A stretch of DNA of 64,000 nt, from assembly GCF_038433135.1 (NCBI RefSeq), contig NZ_JBCDMV010000026.1:1-64000 (forward strand), written 5' to 3'. Position 1 is the first letter of the stretch. Each line of letters starts with the position of its first letter. Below, one piece after another: positions 16,324 through 24,476 of the stretch. Origin of the DNA: Luteococcus sp038433135 (GTDB lineage Bacteria; Actinomycetota; Actinomycetes; Propionibacteriales; Propionibacteriaceae). The notes under the pieces are model-generated. The model had not been told where the DNA came from. It was given only the letters and a program-made list of their open reading frames with translations, and made no database searches. The position numbers were made by a program, and so were the translations under genes.

Positions 16324-16947
16324 ATGACCACTCCCGTTGACTTCTGGTTTGACCCGATGTGCCCGTGGGCCTGGATGGCCTCGCGCTGGATGCTCGAGGT
16401 GGAGAAGGTGCGCGACGTGCACACCACCTTCCACGTGATGAGCCTGTCGGTGCTGAACGACGGCCGTGATCTCCCCGAGGACTATGTGCAGCACATGCGC
16501 GAGGGCTGGGTCGGCGTGCGCGCCGCCATCCTGGTGGAGCAGCAGCACGGCCCCGAGGCGGTGCGCGACTTCTACACCGCGCTGGGCACCCGTTACCACC
16601 CCGGCGAACAGCCCAAGACCGTCGCGACGGTCCGGGCCGCGCTGGCGGAGGCCGGTCTGGACGAGTCCATCGCGGACCGGGCCGAGGCCTGGCAGCCGGG
16701 CGACGAGCCCGACGAGGTTGACGTCGCCCTGCGCAAGAGCCACCACGAGGGCATGGATCCGGTGGGCGACGAGGTGGGCACCCCGGTGATCCACCTCAAC
16801 GGCAAGGCGTTGTTCGGGCCGGTGATCAGTCCGGCGCCGAAGGGTGAGCAGGCCGGCCGACTCTTCGATGGTTTCGCGCTGGTCACCGAGTACGACGGCT
16901 TCTACGAGCTCAAGCGCACCCGCACCGTGGGCCCGCTCTTCGACTGA
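16324..16947 (+). CDS. DsbA-family protein, mycothiol nitroreductase (Rv2466c)-like, single-cysteine
   Basis: A 207-residue thioredoxin-fold protein with a helical insertion. It aligns over its full length with the mycothiol-dependent nitroreductase/FrnE group (DFWFDPMCPWAW near the N-terminus, FHVMSLS, LRKSHHEGMD, GTPVIH, and the ending FELKRTR-type YELKRTR). The active-site CPWC of Rv2466c is here CPWA (Cys13, Ala16), so the resolving cysteine is missing and a monothiol mechanism with mycothiol is likely. The ATG at 16324 is preceded by a TACGCT -10 box and looks leaderless. A bidirectional terminator follows. Confidence 0.85.
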   Translation: MTTPVDFWFDPMCPWAWMASRWMLEVEKVRDVHTTFHVMSLSVLNDGRDLPEDYVQHMREGWVGVRAAILVEQQHGPEAVRDFYTALGTRYHPGEQPKTVATVRAALAEAGLDESIADRAEAWQPGDEPDEVDVALRKSHHEGMDPVGDEVGTPVIHLNGKALFGPVISPAPKGEQAGRLFDGFALVTEYDGFYELKRTRTVGPLFD

Positions 16948-16965
16948 GAATTCCTGGGCAAACGT

Positions 16966-17009
16966 ACTGACCGCATCTGGCACCGTCGTCGGTGCCAGAT
17001 GCGGTCAGT
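16966..17009. terminator. Bidirectional hairpin terminator
   Basis: A perfect 19-bp stem (16966-16984 with 16991-17009) with a GTCGTC loop, between the convergent DsbA-like and symporter genes. Confidence 0.85.
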
Positions 17010-17031
17010 TCGTTCAGGAGGGGTCAGCCGG

Positions 17032-18444
17032 TCAGCGTGCGCTGGTCTCCAGCCCCTCGATGCCGTTCAGGGTGGAGACCTCCGGCTCGTGGTGCAGCGT
17101 CGGGTCGGCCGCCAGGTAGGCCTTGGTCTCGCGGGCGATCAGGCCCGAGCAGATCAGCAGGCCCACCAGGTTGGGGAAGGCCATCAGGCCATTGGCAATG
17201 TCGGAGAAGGTCCACACCGTCGATAGCTCGGTGGTGGCGCCGACGAAGACGATCGCGCTGAAGAAGAGCCGGTAGGGCATCACGCCCCTGATCCCCACCA
17301 GCCGCTCGACATTGCGTTCGCCATAGTAGGCCCAACCCAGCACCGTTGAATAGGCGAAGAAGATCAGCGCCAGCGCGACGATGATGCCGCCTGCGGTGCC
17401 GGGAAGCCCCGTGGAGAAGCCCTGCGCGGTCAGCGCGGCGCCGGTCTTGCCGGAGGTCCACACGCCGGTGGTGAGGATCACCAGCCCCGTCATGGAGACG
17501 ACGATGATGGTGTCGATGAAGGTCTGGGTCATGGAGACCAGCCCCTGGCGCACCGGGTGCTTGGTCTTGGCCGCAGCGGCGACGATCGCCGCCGAGCCCA
17601 TGCCGGACTCGTTGGAGAAGATGCCGCGCGCGATGCCGAACTGGATGGCCTGCGCCATCGCGGCGCCGGCGAAGCCACCGGCTGCGGCGGTGCCGGTGAA
17701 GGCGTCGGTGAAGACCAGCTGCAGGGCGGGGATGATGCCGCGGAAGTTGATCGCAAGCACCACGAAGCCCGCGGCCACGTAGAAGATGATCATGAAGGGC
17801 ACGAAGGCGCTGGTGACCTTGGAGATTGACTTGATGCCGCCCAGCAGGACCAGTGCGGTCATCACGGCCAGGACGGCGCCGACGATCGTCGGGTTGACCC
17901 CGAAGGTGTCGTGCATGGCCGCTGCGACGGAGTTGGACTGGGTCATGTTGCCGATCCCGAAGCTGGCGACCACGGCGGCGATGGCGAAGAAGAGCGCCAG
18001 GAACTTGCCCAGCCCGCCGGGGATGGCCCGCTGCAGGTAGTACTGCGGGCCGCCGGAGACCTCACCCTTGGCGTCAGTGCTGCGGAAACGCACGCCCATG
18101 AAGGCCTCGGAGTACTTGGCGGCCATGCCGAAGATGGCGGAGATCCACATCCAGAACAGGGCGCCGGGGCCGCCGAGGTTGATCGCGGTGGCTACGCCGG
18201 CGATGTTGCCCACGCCGACCGTGGCGGCCAGGGCTGTGGCCAGCGCCTGGTAGTGGGAGACGTCGCCCTCCTCGTGGTCGGCGTCGTTGCGGCGCAACAG
18301 GGCCAGCGAGAGTGCCGGGCCGAGCTTGCGGAACTGCAGGCCGGCCAACCGGATGGTCAACCAGATGCCGGTGCCCAGCAGCAAGGGCATCAGCATGAAC
18401 TTGCCCCAGATGATCCCATCCAGGGTTGTCAGAAATTCCTCCAC
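17032..18444 (-). CDS. Sodium:alanine/glycine symporter (AGCS family)
   Basis: A 470-residue polytopic membrane protein with about 11 helices. Signature segments are GVGNIAGVATAI, GPGALFWMW and SNESGMGSAAIV, all characteristic of the alanine/glycine:cation symporter family (AlsT/DagA/AgcS). It should import a small neutral amino acid with Na+ (or H+). The GTG at 18444 is preferred, as AGGAG lies 8 nt upstream; another GTG three codons earlier overlaps that ribosome site. A CRP-like site lies at 18491-18506 in the divergent gap with ligA. Confidence 0.92.
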   Translation of the reverse strand: MEEFLTTLDGIIWGKFMLMPLLLGTGIWLTIRLAGLQFRKLGPALSLALLRRNDADHEEGDVSHYQALATALAATVGVGNIAGVATAINLGGPGALFWMWISAIFGMAAKYSEAFMGVRFRSTDAKGEVSGGPQYYLQRAIPGGLGKFLALFFAIAAVVASFGIGNMTQSNSVAAAMHDTFGVNPTIVGAVLAVMTALVLLGGIKSISKVTSAFVPFMIIFYVAAGFVVLAINFRGIIPALQLVFTDAFTGTAAAGGFAGAAMAQAIQFGIARGIFSNESGMGSAAIVAAAAKTKHPVRQGLVSMTQTFIDTIIVVSMTGLVILTTGVWTSGKTGAALTAQGFSTGLPGTAGGIIVALALIFFAYSTVLGWAYYGERNVERLVGIRGVMPYRLFFSAIVFVGATTELSTVWTFSDIANGLMAFPNLVGLLICSGLIARETKAYLAADPTLHHEPEVSTLNGIEGLETSAR

Positions 18445-18490
18445 GGTGTGCACTCCTGTGTGTCTTCGTCGGGCCTTCGCGACAGCAAAT

Positions 18491-18506
18491 CGTGAAATTT
18501 GTCACA
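18491..18506. promoter_or_regulatory. CRP/GlxR-type binding site
   Basis: CGTGA-N6-TCACA matches the CRP/GlxR consensus TGTGA-N6-TCACA at 9 of 10 positions. It is 47 bp upstream of the symporter start codon, and a nearly identical site lies before the acetate transporter operon at 23146. Confidence 0.55.
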
Positions 18507-18626
18507 ATGCAAGACTCTGGCCCAAATTGGCGGCGTGTTCATCTGGCCTCAGCGATCAGGGCCCCAGCACCCGGGGCAGCCGTTGCCGACGAGAAAATGT
18601 CAGGGCCCTGCGGCAGGATGGTCGTC

Positions 18627-20831
18627 GTGACTCCGCATAATCGCACTCCCCAGCCCGACGCCGACGACGAGGTACTCGACGAGGCCGCCATTGCGCAGGC
18701 CGCGGCCCAGGTGGAGGCTGCCCCGGATGCCGGCAGCGACGAACGGCATCGCTGGACGGAGCTGGCCGAGCGGATAACCGACGCCCAAGAGGCCTACTAC
18801 GGCGCCGACGCGCCCACCATCTCCGACGCCGAGTACGACCAGCTGATGCGTGAGCTGGACGCTCTGGAGGAGCGCTTCCCGGAGCTGCGCACCCCGGATT
18901 CGCCCACCCAGAAGGTGGCCGCGGCCCAACGGATGACCGACTTCGCGCCCGTCACCCACGCCGAACGGATGCTCAGCCTGGACAATGTCTTCTCCACCGA
19001 GGAGCTGACCGAATGGCTGGGCCGCACGCAGAAGGCGGTGGGAGCCGCCGGCAGCGAATACTTGTGTGAGTTGAAGATCGACGGGTTGGCGATCAGCCTC
19101 ACCTATGAGCAGGGCCGGCTGGTCCGGGCCGCGACTCGCGGCGACGGTCGGGTGGGGGAGGACGTCACCGGCAATGTCCGCACCATCCGCTCCATCCCGC
19201 AACAGCTGGCCGGTGACGACATCCCGGAGCTGGTGGAGATCCGCGGCGAGGTCTTCTTCCCCGTGGCGGCCTTCGCGGAGTTGAATGCGTCGCTGGTGGA
19301 GGCCGGGAAGGCGCCCTTCGCCAATCCGCGCAATGCCGCGGCCGGCTCGCTGCGACAGAAGGCCCCGTCGGTCACGGCCACCCGGCCACTGGACATGCTG
19401 GTGCACGGCATCGGTGCGCGGTCCGGCTTCGAGATCACCCGGCAGAGCGAGGCCTATGAGCGGATCAAGGGCTGGGGGCTGCCCACCTCCCCCTACTTCA
19501 AGGTGCTCGCCACCCCGGCTGAGGTGCTGGACTTCGTTGCCCACTACGGGGAGCACCGGCACGATGTGAGCCATGAGATCGACGGCATCGTCATCAAGGT
19601 GGACGAGATCGCCCGTCAACGCCAGCTGGGCACCACCTCGCGGGCTCCGCGCTGGGCCATTGCCTACAAGTACCCCCCGGAGGAGGTCAACACCAAGCTG
19701 CTGGACATCCAGGTCAATGTGGGCCGCACCGGTCGCGTCACCCCCTTCGGCATGATGCAGCCGGTCAAAGTGGCCGGGTCCACCGTCTCCATGGCCACCC
19801 TGCACAACGGCTTCGACGTCAAGCGCAAGGGGGTGCTGATCGGCGACACCATCGTGCTGCGCAAGGCCGGCGATGTGATCCCGGAGATCCTGGGGCCCGT
19901 CGTGGAGCTGCGCGACGGCAGCGAGACCGAGTTTGTGATGCCCACCCACTGTCCCTCCTGCGGCACCGAGCTGCGGCCGGAGAAGGAGGGTGACAAGGAC
20001 ATTCGCTGCCCCAACTCACGCACCTGCCCCTCCCAGTTGCGGGAACGGCTGTTCAGCCTGGCCTCGCGCTCCGGTTTCGACATCGAGGCGTTGGGCTTCC
20101 AGGGCGCCGACGCCCTGCTCGGCTCCGGGATCCTGGCCGACGAGTCCACCCTGTTCGAGCTGACCGACGCCGGTCTGGTGCGGACCCCCTTCTACACCCG
20201 GGCCGCCAAGAAGACCGAGCTGGCCGACCCCGACGGTGTACCCGCCCCCGGTGTGGTGGATGGTCGGGTGCTGAATGCGAACGGTCGCAAGCTGTTGGAG
20301 AACCTGGCCAAGGCCAAGGAACAACCGTTGTGGCGGGTGCTGGTCGCGCTCTCCATCCGGCACGTCGGGCCCACCGCGGCTCGGGCGCTGGCCACCCGCT
20401 TCGGCTCGTTGGATGCCATCCGGGCGGCGACGGTGGAGGAACTGGCGGATACCGAGGGAGTTGGGATGGTGATTGCCGAGGCCGTCGTTGAATGGTTCAC
20501 GGTGGACTGGCACCGGCAGATCGTCGAGCGGTGGGCGGCTTCCGGGGTGCGGATGGCCGACGAACGCGACGAGTCGGTGGAGCGCACCCTGGAGGGGCTG
20601 ACCATTGTCGTCACCGGCGGGCTGGAGGGTTTCACCCGCGACGGGGTCAAGGAGGCCATCATCAGTCGCGGCGGCAAGGCGTCGGGCAGCGTCAGCAAGA
20701 AGACCGACTACGTGGTGGTGGGGGAGAATGCCGGTTCCAAGGCGGCCAAGGCGGAGGAATTGGGCCGCCCGATCCTGGACGAGGCGCAGTTCCTGCAGCT
20801 GCTGGCCGGTGGCCCCGACGCCTTGGCCTGA
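18627..20831 (+). CDS. ligA: NAD+-dependent DNA ligase
   Basis: A 734-residue enzyme that seals nicks during replication and repair, with NAD+ as adenylate donor. The adenylation motif KIDG has Lys150. An OB fold follows, then a four-cysteine zinc finger (about 442-467, CPSCGTEL then RCPNSRTCPS), helix-hairpin-helix repeats and a C-terminal BRCT domain (about 655-734). The N-terminal acidic extension of about 40 residues is actinobacteria-like. The start is taken as GTG at 18627 (CAGGA 8 nt upstream, which also reads as a CAGGAT -10 box for a leaderless message); ATG at 18618 is possible. A terminator follows at 20850. Confidence 0.95.
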   Translation: MTPHNRTPQPDADDEVLDEAAIAQAAAQVEAAPDAGSDERHRWTELAERITDAQEAYYGADAPTISDAEYDQLMRELDALEERFPELRTPDSPTQKVAAAQRMTDFAPVTHAERMLSLDNVFSTEELTEWLGRTQKAVGAAGSEYLCELKIDGLAISLTYEQGRLVRAATRGDGRVGEDVTGNVRTIRSIPQQLAGDDIPELVEIRGEVFFPVAAFAELNASLVEAGKAPFANPRNAAAGSLRQKAPSVTATRPLDMLVHGIGARSGFEITRQSEAYERIKGWGLPTSPYFKVLATPAEVLDFVAHYGEHRHDVSHEIDGIVIKVDEIARQRQLGTTSRAPRWAIAYKYPPEEVNTKLLDIQVNVGRTGRVTPFGMMQPVKVAGSTVSMATLHNGFDVKRKGVLIGDTIVLRKAGDVIPEILGPVVELRDGSETEFVMPTHCPSCGTELRPEKEGDKDIRCPNSRTCPSQLRERLFSLASRSGFDIEALGFQGADALLGSGILADESTLFELTDAGLVRTPFYTRAAKKTELADPDGVPAPGVVDGRVLNANGRKLLENLAKAKEQPLWRVLVALSIRHVGPTAARALATRFGSLDAIRAATVEELADTEGVGMVIAEAVVEWFTVDWHRQIVERWAASGVRMADERDESVERTLEGLTIVVTGGLEGFTRDGVKEAIISRGGKASGSVSKKTDYVVVGENAGSKAAKAEELGRPILDEAQFLQLLAGGPDALA

Positions 20832-20849
20832 ACCGCTACGGCAGACGGC

Positions 20850-20884
20850 GCAGCCCCGCCCACCGTGCTGGTGGGCGGGGCTGC
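20850..20884. terminator. Bidirectional hairpin terminator
   Basis: A perfect 15-bp stem GCAGCCCCGCCCACC/GGTGGGCGGGGCTGC with a GTGCT loop, between the convergent ligA and symporter genes. Confidence 0.85.
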
Positions 20885-20911
20885 GGCGTGTGGCAGAGCC
20901 CGGGTGCGGGG

Positions 20912-22516
20912 TCAGTGCGCGATGGCCCCACCCGCGCCGATGCCGGTCATCGAGCAGACCTCCATCTCGGCCTGCAGATCGGTGTCCGCGGGCTTGGAGG
21001 TGATGGTGCCGACGAAACCGGCAAGGAAGGCCAGCGGCAGGCTGACGATAGTCGGGTTGGTCAGCTGGAACAGGGCGAAATCGGCATTCGGGAAGAAGGC
21101 CTTCGGATCGCCCGAGATCGACGTTGAGAAGACGATGATCAGCACCGCGGAGAGCAGACCGGCGTAGATCGACCAGACCGCGCCGCGGGTGTTGAACTTG
21201 CTCCAGTACAGCGTGTAAAGGATGGCCGGCAGGTTGGCCGAGGCCGCGACGCCGAAGGCCAGCGAGATCAGGAAGGCGATGTTCTGGCCATTGGCGAAGA
21301 TGCCGCCGACCACCGCAAGGATGCCGATCGTGACCGAGGTGATCCGGGCCACCTTGACCTCTGCGGCCGGATCCACCTTGCCGTCATGCAGGACGTTGTT
21401 GTAGATGTCATGCGCGAAGGAGGCCGACGCGGTGATGGTCAGGCCCGCGACCACCGCGAGGATGGTGGCGAAGGCCACACCGGAGATGATGGCCATGAAG
21501 ACCGATCCGCCGAGGTGATGGGCCAGCAGGGGAGCAGCCGCATTGGCCCCGCCGGGCGCCTTCTTGATGGCCTCGGCGCCGACCAGGGCGGCGGCGCCGT
21601 AGCCCAGCACCAGGGTGAAGATGAAGAAGACACCGACCATGCCAATGGTCCACACCGCCGACTTGCGGGCGTCCTGGGCCGTGGGCACGGTGTAGAAGCG
21701 CATCAACACGTGCGGCAGGCCCGACGGGCCGGCGACCAGCGCGATGGCCAGCGAGATGAAGGACAGCTTGGTCCAGCCATTGGTGCCGTACTGCAGCATC
21801 GGCTCCATGATCAGGTCGCCCTTGGGGTGAGCGGCCACGGCCTCGCCGAAGACGCGGGAGAGGTTGAAACCCTTGAGGGCCATCACCCAGACGAACATGA
21901 CCGCGGCGCCACTGACCAGCAGCACGGCCTTGATCATCTGCACCCAGGTGGTGCCCTTCATGCCGCCGACCAGCACGTAGACGATCATGATGCAACCCAC
22001 CAGGGCAATCACAAGGCTCTGGCCGTTCTTGGAGCTGATGCCCAGCAGCAGGGCCACCAGGCCGCCGGCGCCGGCCATCTGCGCCAGCAAGTAGACGAAG
22101 CTGATGGTCAGGGTGGAGGCGGCAGCTGCGGTGCGCACCGGCTTCTGATTCATCCGGAAACTCATCACGTCGGCCATCGTGTACTTGCCGGTGTTGCGCA
22201 GCGGCTCGGCCACGAGCAGCAGGGCGATGATCCAGGCGACGAAGAAGCCGACGGAGTAGAGGAAGCCGTCGAAGCCGTTGAGGGCGATGGCGCCCGTCAC
22301 GCCCAGGAAAGCCGCGGCCGAAAGGTAGTCACCGGTGATCGCCAGACCATTCTGGCGGCCGGAGAAGGCGCCGCCGCCGGTGTAGAAGTCGGTGGACTTC
22401 TTGGCGGAGTTGCGGGTCACCGCGACCACCACGGCCATGGTGCCGATCACGAACAGGGCAAAGATGCTGATGTTGAGGATCGGGTTGCCGACTGTCTCCA
22501 TGATGGTGGGATTCAT
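20912..22516 (-). CDS. Cation/acetate-type solute symporter (SSS family, ActP/MctC-like)
   Basis: A 534-residue membrane protein with about 13 helices. The conserved blocks DFYTGGGAFSGRQNG and AITGDYLSAAAFLG near the N-terminus and the GPSGLPHVLMRFYTV segment are typical of ActP/MctC monocarboxylate transporters, so import of acetate, propionate or pyruvate is likely. Its ATG overlaps the stop of the upstream DUF485 gene by 4 nt. DUF485 plus SSS is the standard yjcH-actP arrangement. CRP-like sites upstream of the operon suggest carbon-source control. Confidence 0.93.
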   Translation of the reverse strand: MNPTIMETVGNPILNISIFALFVIGTMAVVVAVTRNSAKKSTDFYTGGGAFSGRQNGLAITGDYLSAAAFLGVTGAIALNGFDGFLYSVGFFVAWIIALLLVAEPLRNTGKYTMADVMSFRMNQKPVRTAAAASTLTISFVYLLAQMAGAGGLVALLLGISSKNGQSLVIALVGCIMIVYVLVGGMKGTTWVQMIKAVLLVSGAAVMFVWVMALKGFNLSRVFGEAVAAHPKGDLIMEPMLQYGTNGWTKLSFISLAIALVAGPSGLPHVLMRFYTVPTAQDARKSAVWTIGMVGVFFIFTLVLGYGAAALVGAEAIKKAPGGANAAAPLLAHHLGGSVFMAIISGVAFATILAVVAGLTITASASFAHDIYNNVLHDGKVDPAAEVKVARITSVTIGILAVVGGIFANGQNIAFLISLAFGVAASANLPAILYTLYWSKFNTRGAVWSIYAGLLSAVLIIVFSTSISGDPKAFFPNADFALFQLTNPTIVSLPLAFLAGFVGTITSKPADTDLQAEMEVCSMTGIGAGGAIAH

Positions 22517-22938
22517 CGCGGGGTCGCCTCCTTCTCAAGACGGGCGCGCAGGGTGGCGGCGCGGGGGTCGAGGTTGTTGTTGGCGTGTCGGACGTAGAGG
22601 AAGGTCACCAGGTAGGTGGTGGCGAAGTTGAGCAGTCCGAACAGGATCCCCACATTGACGAAGCCGAAGACGCGGCGTCCCATCAGGTGCGGGGCGTAGG
22701 TGGCCAACAGGACGAAGACGAAGTACAACCCGATGAAGGTGGCGACCATCGGGAAGGCGAAGCTGGTGAAGGACTTGCGCAGTTCGCGGTACTCCTGCGA
22801 GTCCTTGGCCTCGACAAAGTCGATGCCGTGGACATTGGTCTCTGGCCCGACCTGACTCAGTTCAGGCAGAGGCCAGTGGTCCTCTGGGAGGTGGGCCTCC
22901 ACCTCTTCGGAGGTGGAGTGGTGGTGTTCGTGCGTCAC
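22513..22938 (-). CDS. DUF485-family membrane protein (YjcH-like partner of the acetate symporter)
   Basis: A 141-residue protein with a His/Glu-rich cytoplasmic N-terminus and two transmembrane helices (about 61-83 and 97-118). The sequence between and around them (YRELRKSFTSFAFPM, then FVNVGILFGLLNF) fits DUF485, whose members are encoded with and probably assist SSS acetate transporters. The GTG at 22938 is chosen because ACAGGAG lies five nt upstream. It is the first gene of the two-gene operon and overlaps the symporter start. Confidence 0.88.
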   Translation of the reverse strand: MTHEHHHSTSEEVEAHLPEDHWPLPELSQVGPETNVHGIDFVEAKDSQEYRELRKSFTSFAFPMVATFIGLYFVFVLLATYAPHLMGRRVFGFVNVGILFGLLNFATTYLVTFLYVRHANNNLDPRAATLRARLEKEATPR

Positions 22939-23121
22939 GCGGGCTCCTGTCAGGGCGCCGAGGCGGGGCCTCGGTGGGGTCTCAAAGGTGGGGTTCGGCG
23001 GGCTTGCCAAACCGCGGGGACCCGGCTGGGTCGTGGTGGTGTGGCGCGGTGGTGCTCCAACGGGGCGGCTGCATTGCCGAACCGTTCAGTCACACAAGTG
23101 ACTTATCCGAGAGTGACACAT

Positions 23122-23137
23122 TGTGAACTCATGCACA
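23122..23137. promoter_or_regulatory. CRP/GlxR-type binding site (weaker)
   Basis: TGTGA-N6-GCACA matches the CRP/GlxR consensus TGTGA-N6-TCACA at 9 of 10 positions. It is about 184 bp upstream of the DUF485 start. Confidence 0.4.
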
Positions 23138-23145
23138 AGATATTT

Positions 23146-23161
23146 CGTGAAGATTCTCACA
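23146..23161. promoter_or_regulatory. CRP/GlxR-type binding site
   Basis: CGTGA-AGATTC-TCACA has the same half-sites as the element before the AGCS symporter (18491-18506). It is about 208 bp upstream of the DUF485/acetate symporter operon. Confidence 0.5.
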
Positions 23162-23177
23162 AGGTGGTCAGGGGGCT

Positions 23178-23193
23178 GACCCTGCGAGGGTTG
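23178..23193. repeat. Dispersed palindrome variant, GCG core
   Basis: GACCCTGCGAGGGTTG, a copy in opposite orientation to the one 90 bp to its right. Confidence 0.55.
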
Positions 23194-23267
23194 CTGATGA
23201 TGCTCGTCATAGTGTCTTCACTGAGCGTGGCCACCGCTCCGGGTCCTGACGGTGAAGCCCAGATCGG

Positions 23268-23284
23268 CAACCCTCGCAGGGTTG
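23268..23284. repeat. Dispersed palindrome, CGC core
   Basis: A perfect copy of CAACCCTCGCAGGGTTG about 85 bp before the DUF559-type gene. Confidence 0.7.
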
Positions 23285-23368
23285 TCCACAGGAGACGAGT
23301 TCCGAAGAATTGTCCACAGGATTGCCAGGGCGTGACGCGCTGCGGGTACAGATTCACACACTGTGGGC

Positions 23369-24352
23369 ATGCGGGGAACTGATGAAGTGCGGGCACTGCT
23401 GCAGGCCAATGGTGGGGTGCTCAAGAGATCGAACCATCCTGAACTGCGAGGTTCGATTGACTGGATGCTGCGCTCACCCACGAAAGAGGTCGTCCGGCTG
23501 CTGCCGGGGGTGATCGCGGCCAGCGCTGTGGCGGAAGATTTCACGGTGCGGGTCAAGGCGGTGATGCTCTGGCAGCCAGATGCGATCATCACCGGGGACG
23601 CTGCGGCCCGGCTGGACTACTGGCCGGAGCATCAGGCGGATGTGATCGATGTGATCGTGCCGCACTTCACCAAGCCGGCGCCTGGGGTGCGGGTCCATCG
23701 GGTGGCGTTGCCACTGGACCACATGGTGGAGACAGAAGGGATCCGGCGCACGCACCCGGCGTGGACCAGTGTGTGGCTGGCCGAGCAGGACGGAGGAGAT
23801 GCCATTGACGAGGCATTTCGCCGCAAGGAGGCCAGTCTGGAGGAGGTACAGGGGGCCCTGGGGTCAATGTCCCGGCAAACGGCAACAAACCTGAGGCGCT
23901 TCGTGGTGGCCAACAGCGCCGAGAACCCCTGGTCACACCCGGAACGCCAGTGGCACATGATGCTGCGCGCACATGGGGTGACCGGCTGGATCGGCAATCT
24001 GCCGGTGGTGATCGGTGGGGTGAAGATGGTGCTGGATGCGGGGATGCCGGAGCTCAAGATCGACATGGAGGTGCAGTCCTTCGAGCACCACACGGACCAC
24101 GCCACCTTCTACAAGGACCAGTCTCGGATCGCCAATCTGGTGGCCAATGGCTGGACCTACTTTCCGGTGACGGTCCCGATGATCGAGGAGGAGAGCACCG
24201 TGATGGCCCAGCTCTTCGCCACCATGGAGCGCTGCCGCCGAGAGCTCGGCCTGCCTCCCGGACCCGACCGTGCGAGGGTTGCCCGGCGGGAGGTCACACG
24301 AGTTCGGCGCAACGGGAAGTGGTTGCACCGCCCGCCTGCTTCGGCCACCTAG
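23369..24352 (+). CDS. AbiEi-like / DUF559-type protein (predicted PD-(D/E)xK fold)
   Basis: A 327-residue cytoplasmic protein. The N-terminus (about 15-50, HPELRGSIDWMLRS, VRLLPGV) resembles the winged-helix region of AbiEi-type antitoxin proteins. The C-terminus (about 195-275) resembles DUF559/Vsr-like nuclease domains, with a MELKIDMEVQSFEHH strand pair, FYKDQSRIANLVANGW and a final strand. This two-part layout is common in actinobacteria and often annotated as type IV toxin-antitoxin AbiEi family or DUF559. No AbiEii toxin is adjacent. Palindromic repeats sit on both sides, the right one immediately after the stop, so the gene may be mobile or recently acquired. Activity is unproven. Confidence 0.6.
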   Translation: MRGTDEVRALLQANGGVLKRSNHPELRGSIDWMLRSPTKEVVRLLPGVIAASAVAEDFTVRVKAVMLWQPDAIITGDAAARLDYWPEHQADVIDVIVPHFTKPAPGVRVHRVALPLDHMVETEGIRRTHPAWTSVWLAEQDGGDAIDEAFRRKEASLEEVQGALGSMSRQTATNLRRFVVANSAENPWSHPERQWHMMLRAHGVTGWIGNLPVVIGGVKMVLDAGMPELKIDMEVQSFEHHTDHATFYKDQSRIANLVANGWTYFPVTVPMIEEESTVMAQLFATMERCRRELGLPPGPDRARVARREVTRVRRNGKWLHRPPASAT

Positions 24353-24354
24353 CG

Positions 24355-24371
24355 CAACCCTCGCAGGGTCG
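24355..24371. repeat. Dispersed palindrome variant, CGC core
   Basis: CAACCCTCGCAGGGTCG, one mismatch to the perfect copy, starting 2 nt after the stop of the DUF559-type gene. Here it could also serve as a small terminator hairpin. Confidence 0.6.
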
Positions 24372-24476
24372 GGCTCCGGCGGGGTCACGGGGAAGGGTGT
24401 GCGGGAGCGCCTTCCCGATCCGCCGGCCATGGATGGCGCTGCTGCCGGGGGCCAGCGGATCTGAAATAGTTGCCCC

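Larger units (their letters stand above)
22939..23368. other. 430-bp divergent regulatory region
   Basis: No gene is seen. It holds several regulator-like dyads (GTCACacaaGTGAC at 23089, TGTGAACTCATGCACA at 23122, CGTGA-N6-TCACA at 23146) and two copies of the dispersed palindrome (23178 and 23268). These lie between the leftward DUF485/symporter operon and the rightward DUF559-type gene. Confidence 0.6.
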
